DNA of 27,139 nucleotides from IMG/VR virus record IMGVR_UViG_3300030450_002859, positions 1-27,139 of that record. One strand, written 5' to 3'. The stretch is from a virus. The notes under the pieces are model-generated. The model saw only the letters and a program-made list of their open reading frames with translations. It searched no databases and was not told where the DNA came from. The position numbers were made by a program, and so were the translations under genes. This document shows positions 12,886 to 22,900 of this stretch, piece by piece (the first letter of the stretch is position 1; every line of letters starts with the position of its first letter).

Positions 12886-15798
12886 ATGCCTAAAAAGCAA
12901 TTACTTATAGATAAATTTGAAGGTGGGTTAAACACAGATTTTGACCCAAGAGATATTGCAGATAATGAATTTAGCGCATTAAAAGGCTTTAGTGTTGATT
13001 CTTTAGGAGTAATAAAGATGATGGGTTCTCATGGAAATCATGCTACGATTACTGCTGTTGCTAGCAATCTTGCTCCAGGTTATGGTTTGTTTCCATTTTC
13101 ATCAGATTATGATGATGCAGGGGAGCCAATACCTACAAATTATTTAGCATTCACAGAAGGTACATATGTTAAGATATGGGATGGCGGAGCATCTCCTGCT
13201 TTTGATGGTATGGTAAATGTTGCTTCTGGAGGATTCGACTTAGGTGAATCGGAGAATGCAAGAGAAGATGTTCATGCTTCTTTTTATGCTCCAGATGGAA
13301 ATTTAAGAGTTTGTGATGGGAATTTTACCAATTATACAAACAAACCTAAGCGATTAGGGTTTCTTAAAAAAGTAAAATATGGAGAAGGAAGCGACTCTGA
13401 TTATCCAACAACTTTAGCTGAAGTTGAAGTTGGTAACGGAGCTTCTGTTGGAGGAACCACTCAAGATGGATGGATTGTTAATGATGCTATGGTTGAAACA
13501 GGAGTGCCTTCCGCAAACCTTAAAATGATTAGCAGAGGAGACCATTGTAAAGGAATTATTGAAATAAGCTCAGGAGGAAGTGGTGCAGGAGGGGCAAATG
13601 CTATTAATGATATAACTGCCAATACTGGTACTGGTAGTCCTGGCACAGTAGTAATTTCAAATTCTGATTTGGATTTTGGAAGCCTAAATACTAATAACGG
13701 ATACTATAATGGACTTACATGTTCTATGTGGGGCTCTGCTGGAATTGCTAAATACGGAGTTGTTGTCGATTATGTGTATAATTCGGGAGCTACAACAGGT
13801 ACGTTTAAAATATGGTCAAGTCCAACAGGTGATACTGATTTTTATACTCAAGGAGCAAGAGATGATAGTGGAAATTGGGGATTTCAAGTAGGTCAAGACG
13901 ATTCTTCTATGTGGAATGCTGATTTAAATGGACATGCAAGAAATAGACAAGTAATATCAGCTGATTATGGAGTTACATTATTGTTTAATGAAGGCACCAC
14001 TTTAACAGGTGGATGGATGCCATCTTCTGATACAAAATATAAGTTTTATCATTCAACAACATTTGACGGAAATCAAGAATCTCTTCCATCCGTTTTTACA
14101 ATGTACCCTAGAAAAGCAGCAGCAACAGAAGTTGCGCATGAGGCTGTTACTGAAATGTATTTTGCTAATGGAAATCTTTCACTAAGCGCATCTTCTCCTT
14201 CAGGTGGAGCTGTGGGCGTTGCAGCCCCAGAGATACCTGTTACATTTAATTTGATTGTAAGGATGAGAAGTGAAAATGACCCTTATGGTGCTGGTAACTT
14301 TACAATAGGCTCTACAAGCTTTGATGAAGAAGACCAGAATACTGTTGATGCTCATGGAGAATATAATTTTCTAGGAGGCAATCAAAGAGTTACAGGGGGA
14401 CATATTTGGTGGGCATCAAGTGAAGATGGATATAAAAATTTATGGCTATTGTCGGAATATGACCTTGAAAAAGGAGCTAAACTATTTGGTGGAAGCGGTG
14501 GAGAGGGTATTGGGGCTTATTCTCCGTGGACATCATGGGTATATCCTGTTGCTACTAACCCTATCACTATGCCAACATGGTTTAAGGATGGCGTAGGATT
14601 AGTTACGAATCCTCCTAAACTCGAAACATATGAGCATTTATTTGGATATGCTCATGATACAAGGTTAAATGCTAAATGGAAGACATCAACCTTCGCAAAT
14701 GGACGTGCATATATAGGCAATATTTTAAGACAATATAAATCTACATTTAATGGTGGAGGAGCATTCCCAACTAATGCAGGCGAAGACGATTTGGCAATTA
14801 AAAGACAAGGAGCTATTGTAGGTTCTCCTGTTGGAAGATATGATATTTTTCCTGAAGACCCTAATTATGAATTTATTTCAAGCCCTGGAGATGGGGATAA
14901 AATTGTTAAACTTGAGGCATTTTCTGATAGATTAATTTGTTTTTATTCAAATAAACTTGAGATTTACAATATAGAAAAAACACTTGAACAGCTTGAAATA
15001 GAAATAAAAAATATGGGGCTTGATGGAGAGAACCCGTGTCAAGCATGTTTAACTGATGCTGGTGTTGCATGGATTAATTCATACGGTGTTCATTTTTTCA
15101 ATGGAGAAAAAGTCTCAACAATTAGTGATAAGATAAGAAATCAATGGATTGGCGAAGATGGATATACAGCATTTTGGAAATCAAATTCAAATGATGTGCC
15201 TGCTATTGCATATGACCCAAGAGCACAAAAATTGTTAGTTGTTAAAACTATAAGTTCTAGTGGGACAGATAATGAACATGTGCTTCAATTTAGTTTTAAA
15301 ACAAATTCATGGACATACAAAGAAGAGGCATTAACAAACGATTCTAATAAAAGGTTTACAATATATAAAGGTGATTTAATATTTGATGATGCAACACGAA
15401 TCCAGACTTGGAGCGATACCGCTGCTGCGGGAACTGGCTCAGGAGGCAATTTAATATATACAAAAGATATTGATTTTGGCTCTCCTGGGATAGATAAAAA
15501 GATTTATAAAGTATATGTAACATATCAATCTAATAATACTACAACAAATGTGCAGGTCAAATATGGGGTTAATGGGGACACTACGCCAACGGAAACATTT
15601 AGTGATGGTACTAATTTTTCATCTAATGAATTAGATGCAGCAGACGGATGGAAAGTAGCTGAATTAAAGCCAGCAACATCAGCTACGGCTAATAATATTA
15701 AATCATTTAGGCTTGCATTTACATGTGACAACACTGTTCCAGCAGAATTTGAAATTAATGATATAACAATAATCTATAGAATGAAAGGTATCAAGTAA
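12886..15798 (+). CDS. Large tail-nozzle / tail tubular B-like protein
   Basis: This 970-residue beta-rich protein opens with KFEGGLNTDFDPRDIADNEF, then KGFSVDSLGVIKMMGS. An opening 'F.GGLNT ... P..I...E ... N/F.V...G.I' is typical of nozzle and stabilisation proteins of short-tailed phages (T7 gp12 or P22 gp10 type). Around residues 680-740, KLEAFSDRLICFYSNKLEIY and then LTDAGVAWINSYGVHFFNGE match the beta-propeller part of these proteins, where the 'D+L..F..N.' and 'GV.W....GV..F.G' blocks recur. A variable region (about 190-560) may carry inserted domains. The stop overlaps the next gene as TAATG. It probably forms the lower tail tube and contacts the fibres. The identification comes from pattern memory. 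Confidence 0.65.
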   Translation: MPKKQLLIDKFEGGLNTDFDPRDIADNEFSALKGFSVDSLGVIKMMGSHGNHATITAVASNLAPGYGLFPFSSDYDDAGEPIPTNYLAFTEGTYVKIWDGGASPAFDGMVNVASGGFDLGESENAREDVHASFYAPDGNLRVCDGNFTNYTNKPKRLGFLKKVKYGEGSDSDYPTTLAEVEVGNGASVGGTTQDGWIVNDAMVETGVPSANLKMISRGDHCKGIIEISSGGSGAGGANAINDITANTGTGSPGTVVISNSDLDFGSLNTNNGYYNGLTCSMWGSAGIAKYGVVVDYVYNSGATTGTFKIWSSPTGDTDFYTQGARDDSGNWGFQVGQDDSSMWNADLNGHARNRQVISADYGVTLLFNEGTTLTGGWMPSSDTKYKFYHSTTFDGNQESLPSVFTMYPRKAAATEVAHEAVTEMYFANGNLSLSASSPSGGAVGVAAPEIPVTFNLIVRMRSENDPYGAGNFTIGSTSFDEEDQNTVDAHGEYNFLGGNQRVTGGHIWWASSEDGYKNLWLLSEYDLEKGAKLFGGSGGEGIGAYSPWTSWVYPVATNPITMPTWFKDGVGLVTNPPKLETYEHLFGYAHDTRLNAKWKTSTFANGRAYIGNILRQYKSTFNGGGAFPTNAGEDDLAIKRQGAIVGSPVGRYDIFPEDPNYEFISSPGDGDKIVKLEAFSDRLICFYSNKLEIYNIEKTLEQLEIEIKNMGLDGENPCQACLTDAGVAWINSYGVHFFNGEKVSTISDKIRNQWIGEDGYTAFWKSNSNDVPAIAYDPRAQKLLVVKTISSSGTDNEHVLQFSFKTNSWTYKEEALTNDSNKRFTIYKGDLIFDDATRIQTWSDTAAAGTGSGGNLIYTKDIDFGSPGIDKKIYKVYVTYQSNNTTTNVQVKYGVNGDTTPTETFSDGTNFSSNELDAADGWKVAELKPATSATANNIKSFRLAFTCDNTVPAEFEINDITIIYRMKGIK

Positions 15799-16187
15799 TG
15801 CAAAGGAGTCTTAAAGATAAAATTAGACAATTACGCAGTACAAAATCATATGCCCCTAAGATTGTTAAAAGAGAGCCTTTGCAATCAGAAGGTCATGAAG
15901 GGGATATTGCGCTAGGTATGACTGCGACAGGAATGAGGATGTATGCTAAGATTGGAAATAAATGGCATACATTTACATCTGATGACCAAGCTATAACTGG
16001 AATTACAGAGCAAATAGAAGCTTCAGAAACAACAGAATATGTAGTTACAAACTTCAATTCTTTAAGAAGTTTTGATTGCGATGCTGCTGATAATTGGCTA
16101 AAGGTCTCAAGACTATCAGATGTAGTTGCAACATTAATAAAAGATTTAACAAGATTGGGATTTTTAAAATCCAAAATTTCGCAGTAA
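15798..16187 (+). CDS. Small fibre- or tail-tip-like protein
   Basis: This 129-residue protein has a basic N-terminus (MQRSLKDKIRQLRSTKSYAP) followed by EGHEGDIALGMTATGMRMYA and KIGNKWHTFTSD. The pattern 'GD+.L....G...Y.K..NKW..F' recurs at the ends of phage fibres and in small head or tail fibre subunits. The C-terminus is helical (WLKVSRLSDVVATLIKDLTR). It is coupled to the nozzle-like gene by TAATG with AAAGG upstream. It is probably a small tail appendage or a nozzle-associated subunit. Function beyond that cannot be read. Confidence 0.6.
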   Translation: MQRSLKDKIRQLRSTKSYAPKIVKREPLQSEGHEGDIALGMTATGMRMYAKIGNKWHTFTSDDQAITGITEQIEASETTEYVVTNFNSLRSFDCDAADNWLKVSRLSDVVATLIKDLTRLGFLKSKISQ

Positions 16188-16205
16188 ATTTGAAAGGAGA
16201 AAAAC

Positions 16206-16904
16206 ATGTCAGAAAAGATTAAACAAAGAATAAAAAAGCTTAGCCATTTATCAGATATGCTTAGCGGGCAAAAAGTTGCAAGTGAGCAATTAGGGGAAGA
16301 TTTGGCGCAAGAGAGGAAAGATGAGCAAAGCTTGCAATCGTGGTTGCCATGGGCAAAAGAGCTTGCATCATATGCTATAGGAGCAGCGCTTGCTCCTCTT
16401 ACAGGAGGTACTAGTCTTTTACTCTCAGGGCTTATTAAAAGTGGTACTGCATTTGCAACTGATACTATGGGAGATTGGTTAGCAAGAGATGTTATGGGTC
16501 TAGGAGGACAAATGAGTGACATCGGACCTGTGAATAAATGGGGAAAGCAAGCTAGAGACAAAATGATGAAGCAGGTGGGCGGATTTAGAGGAAGCATAAC
16601 TGATGCTCTTACAGGTTCGCTTTTAAAAGGATATACAAGCGCAGCCCTTGACTCAGATGTGGCAAATAAATTCAAATCTAATATAGCGTCAAAATATTTA
16701 AAAAGTGATGCAGTCCCTGATTTTCTAAAAGTATCCATGTTGCAAGACACTGGAGAGGATAGTATTACAAATAAGCTTATCGAATCAGGATATATGGAGA
16801 CAATTGACCCTACCAAGTTAACTCCAGAAGCTCAGAGATTGGGTTCAGGGGATACGTTAAGGAAACTCTTAAACCAAGGACAAGGAACGAGGAAAGTATA
16901 CTAA
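16206..16904 (+). CDS. Probable internal virion protein (232 aa) with Ala/Gly-rich hydrophobic segment
   Basis: The protein starts with a charged helix (KIKQRIKKLSHLSDMLSGQK), then has a hydrophobic Ala/Gly/Leu-rich stretch (LASYAIGAALAPLTGGTSLL, continuing LSGLIKSG, about residues 53-80), then an amphipathic helical part. This layout is common in internal ejection proteins of short-tailed phages, in which such segments help cross the cell envelope. It begins the block of four large genes before the strand switch and overlaps the next gene as TAATG. The start has AAAGGAG. The role is inferred from layout; a membrane-active tail protein is an alternative. Confidence 0.6.
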   Translation: MSEKIKQRIKKLSHLSDMLSGQKVASEQLGEDLAQERKDEQSLQSWLPWAKELASYAIGAALAPLTGGTSLLLSGLIKSGTAFATDTMGDWLARDVMGLGGQMSDIGPVNKWGKQARDKMMKQVGGFRGSITDALTGSLLKGYTSAALDSDVANKFKSNIASKYLKSDAVPDFLKVSMLQDTGEDSITNKLIESGYMETIDPTKLTPEAQRLGSGDTLRKLLNQGQGTRKVY

Positions 16905-17995
16905 TGAAATTTATAACAGGACTATTAGATAATATAAAAAGTAAAGGAAGGTACGGAGATACCGAACTAAGAATTGTCAATAATGAAGTGTCTCATGTAA
17001 ATGAAGATGAGGCTAATTTAATTGATACTTATGGATTGCTAGGTGAGGTTGTTACACAGGGAATAGGTGCTGGAACTATTAATCCTAATACTGGATTACG
17101 GGAATATCATGAAGGTAGTTGGAGAACAGGCTTTGTAGCACATCCATATCATCATCCAAATTGGTGGGTGGGAGAAAACTCTCTTGTTTCAGATGCTGAG
17201 GACGTAATTGAGGATATTAAAGATTATACTGTGATTAACGTAGTAGAACCTCTTGAAGACTTTGCTGAAGACTATTGGGAAGACCCTGTTGACACTGTGA
17301 AAGACACTGTGTCAAACTGGTTTGATGGAGATGGGGGTTATTATGATGGTGGCACTGATGACGGTGGTGCTAGGGGATTAAGTCCTCAAGAAAAGTTTCA
17401 ACAGTTCCATACAGGTCACGATTTAAATACTTTAACTATTGAAGGTAAAGAAATAGATTATTCAAGGTCTAAATTGGCGGAATTTATTAATCCTGAGACA
17501 AATCAATTAAAAGACCCTGGAGGGCTTGTAAGATATATAAGAACTATGAATCCTACTTTAGCAAGAGATGTTCCAGGACTTGATGATGAAGAATTGATAC
17601 AATGGTTTCAGAGAATGGCTCCAAATTTCTTTGAATCAATGGGTGAGGTTCAAGATGTTAGAAAGCAATTTACATCAGATGCGTCAGGGTTAATAGAAAA
17701 GGCTGGCGCCAAAAGAATGCAGATGGATTTTTCTGAAGGCTTAAGCGGAATTACAAGATTTGGAGATACAAATAGAAAAATAGGCGAAGGGCTTTATAAA
17801 GATATACGTTCACTCGAAGCCAAGAAAGATAAAGATATTGAAACGCTTTATGATGAAGACCTTGCAGAGGGAGCAGACTTTATATATGGATTAACACTTC
17901 CTGACTCACCATATTATACGAAGCCATTAACCCCTGAAGAATTTAAACAGAGAGATTGGGGTGGTGGAACTGGTGATGGGGGTTTTAGATATTAA
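16904..17995 (+). CDS. Probable internal virion protein (363 aa), acidic
   Basis: The N-terminal part contains NEDEANLIDTYGLLGEVVTQ followed by GIGAGTINPNTGLREYHE (about residues 33-70). A 'DEA.LI..YG..GE ... G.G..NP.TG..EY' pattern recurs in virion proteins of aquatic phages, from memory. The middle is acidic and aromatic (EDFAEDYWEDPVDTVKDTVS) with a Gly/Asp-rich linker (GDGGYYDGGTDDGGARG). The C-terminal half is helical, with GAKRMQMDFSEGLSGITRFG. No catalytic motif is visible. It is coupled to the gene before by TAATG and probably packaged with the DNA or built into the inner tail. The function is unknown. Confidence 0.6.
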   Translation: MKFITGLLDNIKSKGRYGDTELRIVNNEVSHVNEDEANLIDTYGLLGEVVTQGIGAGTINPNTGLREYHEGSWRTGFVAHPYHHPNWWVGENSLVSDAEDVIEDIKDYTVINVVEPLEDFAEDYWEDPVDTVKDTVSNWFDGDGGYYDGGTDDGGARGLSPQEKFQQFHTGHDLNTLTIEGKEIDYSRSKLAEFINPETNQLKDPGGLVRYIRTMNPTLARDVPGLDDEELIQWFQRMAPNFFESMGEVQDVRKQFTSDASGLIEKAGAKRMQMDFSEGLSGITRFGDTNRKIGEGLYKDIRSLEAKKDKDIETLYDEDLAEGADFIYGLTLPDSPYYTKPLTPEEFKQRDWGGGTGDGGFRY

Positions 17996-18030
17996 ATCAA
18001 ATAAGTTTATAGGAAGAAAGAGGTGTTTAT

Positions 18031-19947
18031 ATGGGTGTATATGAAGATGCATTAGCAATAGCAAGAAGGGATTCTTCTTCATTGTCTTCAAAAGATGTAA
18101 ATAGAGAGCTTAAAATCATGAGCTTTATTGAAAATATTTTAGGTCAAGAAGGAAGACAGAGTAAATTAAAAATGGACAACCTTAGAGACCAAGGCTATAT
18201 TCAAAATCAATTTACAAATACAGTTTCTAGGTTCATGTCTGCTTATACAAATCCTGATGGAACAATATCAAATGAAAACATTGGTAATGTAAGAAATCAA
18301 ATTGAAAAATTGCAATTTCAATATGAAAAACAATTTCCAAATTCCATTGAGCTTATTGGTATGCAATCTGAAGGATTCAATGCTAAGTTAAATCAAGCTG
18401 AAAACTCTAATATTAAATATGAAAATATGAACTTTCAATTAAATAATCTTATGGGAGAAGGAGAGGGAAGTTTAACTTCATTGCTTGGTAAATATGGTAA
18501 CCTAACAAGTGAAGATGTAATAAATAATAGAGAGGAACTTATTAATGAACTTTCTACTGTTACTAAGAATGTAGGAGATTTTAAGAAAACATTTGATAGT
18601 AATAATTTTAATTCAAGAATAGGTTCAAGCACATTAACTGATAATATGACTAAATCTGCGGTTATAGTTAAGTCTTTACAGCAACAATTGCTTGACATTG
18701 ATAGTGCAAGTCCTAATAAAATTTTAACAAAGAGCGAACGTATAGCTTTTGAGCAGTATCTTGAGAATGATAGTATTGAGCTATTGAACGACATAAATAA
18801 AGACAATGAGGAGAATATTAAAAACAAGAAAAAACAATCGTTTGAGGCTATTGAAAATAATCTTAGCTTGATAAATGAGGCTAACAATATATTAAATCTT
18901 GCAAAAAATAAAGAGTATATGGCTTCAAACCCAAACATGACTCTAGTAAAGATAGGTAAAAATGGAAGTGAAGTAGATTCTGGTCGAACCGCTAATGAAT
19001 GGATACAGATTAAAAATAATGCTAAGAATGACCTTATAGTAGGTAAGTATGATGAAAAATTAAGGAATTTATATTCAAGTGGAATGGGATATTTAGACTT
19101 ATATTCAGATAGACCTTTAGCTTCAATCATAGAAAGCAATGAAGATTTGCATGATGTTTTTAATTATAAAACTAATAAGCTTCCTATGAATAAAAGAATA
19201 AATACTGGGCCACCTAAATCTAATATTGAACCAGAGGTTGGTAGCCTAAGATATAAGGAATCTCAAAAAACTACACAAGTTAAAAAAGAAGACGGTAAAT
19301 CTAATCAAAATGATGCAAAAAGATTAGCTGAAATAGATGAGTATATGGCTCAAGAAATAGAAACGTCTTCGGGAAAAAGAAGAAGAATCAATGCTCCTCA
19401 AGATTCATCAGGAAAATATATAGACCCTTCAATAGAAAAAGCATTTAATGAAGGAGCAGAACTTAGAAAAAAACAAGCAAATAGTCACTTGAATCATATT
19501 AATACATATTTGCAAATTAAAGATGGTTCGAAGCTTACCAATAATAAAAAAGTACAAGAATTTGCTAAAGAAATCCAAAAAGAAACAGGATGGAGAATGG
19601 GTAGTGTTTCAAGAGCTATTGGAAAACTTCGACAAATATCAAAACTTGTTGATGAGCTTAACTCTATTAAAAAAGAAACTAATTTCAGAGGCAGCCCTGA
19701 AGCAATTCGAAATAAAGAAAAGCAAATACAAAATGCAAAATCTGATTATTTAAATTGGGCACAAACTGGATATATATTTCCTGCAAAAAAACCTTTTAAT
19801 GAAACAGTAAAAACATTAACTAAGGATGAGTTGTTAAGGTATTCTAATCGTGACTATGCTGGACCTCCAAGTTATAAAAAAATAGCAGATAACGAGCTTC
19901 GAAAAAGAGGAGTTGGGATTCCATTTAAAGAAACTCTTAGGCGATAA
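18031..19947 (+). CDS. Probable internal virion protein (638 aa), helical
   Basis: This protein is rich in Asn, Lys, Glu, Ser and Ile and looks mostly helical, with coiled-coil stretches (for example ILTKSERIAFEQYLENDSIE and LLNDINKDNEENIKNKKKQS). There is no membrane segment or known enzyme motif. A 35-base gap with a GAAAGAGG site precedes the start. The gene sits between the acidic protein and the giant gene, the place of the second large ejection protein in many short-tailed phages. A structural role inside the head or tail is likely. I do not recognise a family. Confidence 0.6.
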   Translation: MGVYEDALAIARRDSSSLSSKDVNRELKIMSFIENILGQEGRQSKLKMDNLRDQGYIQNQFTNTVSRFMSAYTNPDGTISNENIGNVRNQIEKLQFQYEKQFPNSIELIGMQSEGFNAKLNQAENSNIKYENMNFQLNNLMGEGEGSLTSLLGKYGNLTSEDVINNREELINELSTVTKNVGDFKKTFDSNNFNSRIGSSTLTDNMTKSAVIVKSLQQQLLDIDSASPNKILTKSERIAFEQYLENDSIELLNDINKDNEENIKNKKKQSFEAIENNLSLINEANNILNLAKNKEYMASNPNMTLVKIGKNGSEVDSGRTANEWIQIKNNAKNDLIVGKYDEKLRNLYSSGMGYLDLYSDRPLASIIESNEDLHDVFNYKTNKLPMNKRINTGPPKSNIEPEVGSLRYKESQKTTQVKKEDGKSNQNDAKRLAEIDEYMAQEIETSSGKRRRINAPQDSSGKYIDPSIEKAFNEGAELRKKQANSHLNHINTYLQIKDGSKLTNNKKVQEFAKEIQKETGWRMGSVSRAIGKLRQISKLVDELNSIKKETNFRGSPEAIRNKEKQIQNAKSDYLNWAQTGYIFPAKKPFNETVKTLTKDELLRYSNRDYAGPPSYKKIADNELRKRGVGIPFKETLRR

Positions 19948-19961
19948 GGAAATAATGTTTA

Positions 19962-22900
19962 ATGGCTAACAAGACATATAAATATACAAGCGATGAATTT
20001 ATAAATTATTTAAGAAATGATGACCCTGTCTTTCAAAATTCTTTCCATCAAAATTTACCTGATGAAGAATTGTATAGACTTGGAATGAGAACATATAGCA
20101 ATTATGCTGACCAAGTTGAGCCGTTAACTCCTATTGAAAAACCTGATGTAGATGTGTCTCCTGGTTGGTTTGACTCTATTCCTAGATACGGTATAGATGA
20201 GAACTCTCCTGATTTTATGAAGTCTGCTTATGCAAATTCTTTACAAGGGATGCTTGACCTTTATGAAGATGGTAGATTACCTTTTGAATATGAAGAGTAT
20301 GATTTAAATATTTTAGAACAACTTGGTGCTGGTATTATGGGACTAGCTATGCCATTAGATGCACTTACCATGTTTGGCGGTGGTGGAGTTGTTGGTGCAG
20401 GAATCAAAAAAGCAGCAACAAAAACATTAGGTCAAAAAGCATTCCAAAAAGAAATATCCGATAAAGCTTTTAAAAAGAAAGCTCTTGAAGCATTGACAAG
20501 TAAAGGTCTTGACCAAACAAGAGCAGCAGACATATTTAATAGAATGGTAGGAAGTGGTTCACAGTTTGCTGTGTATGAAGGTGCTAAAGGTGGAGTTGGA
20601 GCAGCTTTAAATGGAGAAGATGTAAAACAAGGAGTGTTTCATGGAGTTGTTCATGGTGGTACTTTAGGTGGCGTATTAGGACTTACAGGCGGAGTTCTTG
20701 GTAACTTTTATAAAGAACTATCGGCAGCAAAAAATATAAAGGCAGGAACGTTATTTCCTAAGACTCCTGGATTAACAGGTGGTGCAAAAGCAGCTGAAAC
20801 AAGAACCATAAATGCAGCAACTAACACAAATAAATATGTTAATTGGAGCGATGATGCAATTGAAACATGGATGAAAAGAACGGGTCCTGGTTCTCAATTC
20901 TCAGCAGAAGTAGGAGTTCTTACGGGAGCTGCTCAATTGGATAGATACAAGCAAGGTGAGGAGCTTACTTGGGGCAACTTGTTTAATGATGCATTTTTCA
21001 ATATAGGTTTCGTGGGTACGATGAAGGCTGGTACAAAAGCAGTTGAATCAAGCATGAAAGCATATAGAGGATGGAGAGATACTCTTACTCCTGAAGAAGC
21101 ACGTGCAAAAGAAACATTTGAACGTTATGAAAAAGCTAGTGAAGAAGTATCAAAATCGGTGAATGTTGAAGACGCAACAACTCCTCAAGGCAAAGCTATT
21201 GCTGATGCTATTAAAAAAATGCCAATTGAAGAACTTAAAGCTAACGATTATCAAATATTAAGAGATAAAAAAATTGCGATAGATGAAGCGATAAATAAGA
21301 CTAAAGTATTTGAAGAGCTTATTAAAGATACTGAAAAAATGGGTACATCAGAATTATCTAGGTGGAAAGATAAGATGGGAGAGGTTGCTGAAGTACTTAA
21401 TGGTGCCGAATTAGCATTGGATGAAGTTGCAAAGTCTGGAAAACCTATATTTGCTAAAGAAGAAATTAGTCAAATGAGGTCCGATATACAAAATTATCGT
21501 AAAGCATTAAACAATCAATTGCTTAGAAAAACAGATATTAAAGCGGAAGATGCTAAGGCTGAGCAGCTTGAAATGACAAGCCTTATTAACTTTATAAAAA
21601 CTGAAGGTGTAAAACAAGGTGGTAAAGGTTATAAGCCTACTATCGTAGAAGAGGGAGTGACAAGAGAGGTTCCATTAAAGAATCTTGGAGAATTAAATTT
21701 AGAGCAATTGCAATCAATAGAGTCAAGCCTTGTGCAAGCAGGTACTAAAAGAGTACAGGTTGTTAAAGAAGGGCAAGTACCTTATGAAAACATTAAACTT
21801 GATGTGGAAAGTAAAGGTTTATTAAATAAAGATATTAAATCTGCTTTGCCTGTTGCCGAAAAAAATATAATAATTGAATCTAAGTTAGGAGAGGTAAATA
21901 AAGATATATTATCTTATTCTGCAGATAAACTTAAGACATTACGAGGAACTTCAAAAGATGCTACTACTCAAGCAAAGAATTTATTAGAGTTTTCTGAAAA
22001 CAATATCAATTACAAAGTAAGCGATATAAGAAATTTAAATGAAGTTCAACAAAAAAGTTTAATAGCAGATTATATTAATGATTATTTTGGTTTTAATATA
22101 ATCAATAAAAAAACAGGACAAGCTTTAAAAGAATCGCAAATATTAAAATATTTTAAAAATGATAATGCTAAAACTAAACATGCAATGAGAGAAGTTACTA
22201 GGGTAATTAACTTGCTAAAAGAACACTTTCATCAAGAAGGTGGAATCAAAGATGTAATAGGATTTGATTTGATGAAACCTCAGGGTAAATTATTAAAAGG
22301 ATGGCAGCCATCAAGAATTGCCCAAAGAGAGCTCACTATTACTGGCGGTACAGAAGGACTAGGAAAATTAACTCAATGGGTTAAAAATAACTTCAAAGAT
22401 TATACATCTGAATTTGGAGGTGTTTATAAAAAAGGCAATACTTCTTTAATGATGGAAATGGCAACCAAAGGAAAGATGAGGCCAGGAGAAATACCAAGTG
22501 CAACAGTAAAAGATATTGATGTGCGAGCAGGGACTATTGAAGTTAAAGCTCCTGGAAAAACTGGAAGAACAGTAGCTATTGGCACAGCTCTTGCTAAAAA
22601 ATTGCAAACACATGCAAAGAAAAATAAACTAAAACTAAATGAGCAGCTTTTTGTAAAAGATGTAAAGCAACTTAATGAAGTATTAAAGCAAGTATATGCA
22701 CAAGCTCCTAAAAAATTAATACCTATCATAAAAGATTTATATACAGGAAAGCTTGTCCCTTATGATGCAAGTTTAAAAATGCCTACAGTTAAAGTTGGAA
22801 AATTGACACTTGGAGGAAGCCCTTACACAAGTAGGATTCAAGAATCGTCTATATTTAGAAGATTATTTGGAGATGGAGGTGTAGACCTTGGGCATGCTGA

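Noticed and set aside
15893-16816. A 307-codon open frame on the - strand
   Set aside because: It lies opposite two well-supported + strand genes and across the gap between them. Its product is Ser/Leu/Ile/Phe-rich in the way of reverse-frame shadows, and no ribosome site or family motif is seen.
18435-19139. A 234-codon open frame on the - strand
   Set aside because: It is a reverse shadow of the 638-residue gene. The very Leu/Ser/Phe-rich composition reflects the Lys/Glu/Asn codons of the real strand.
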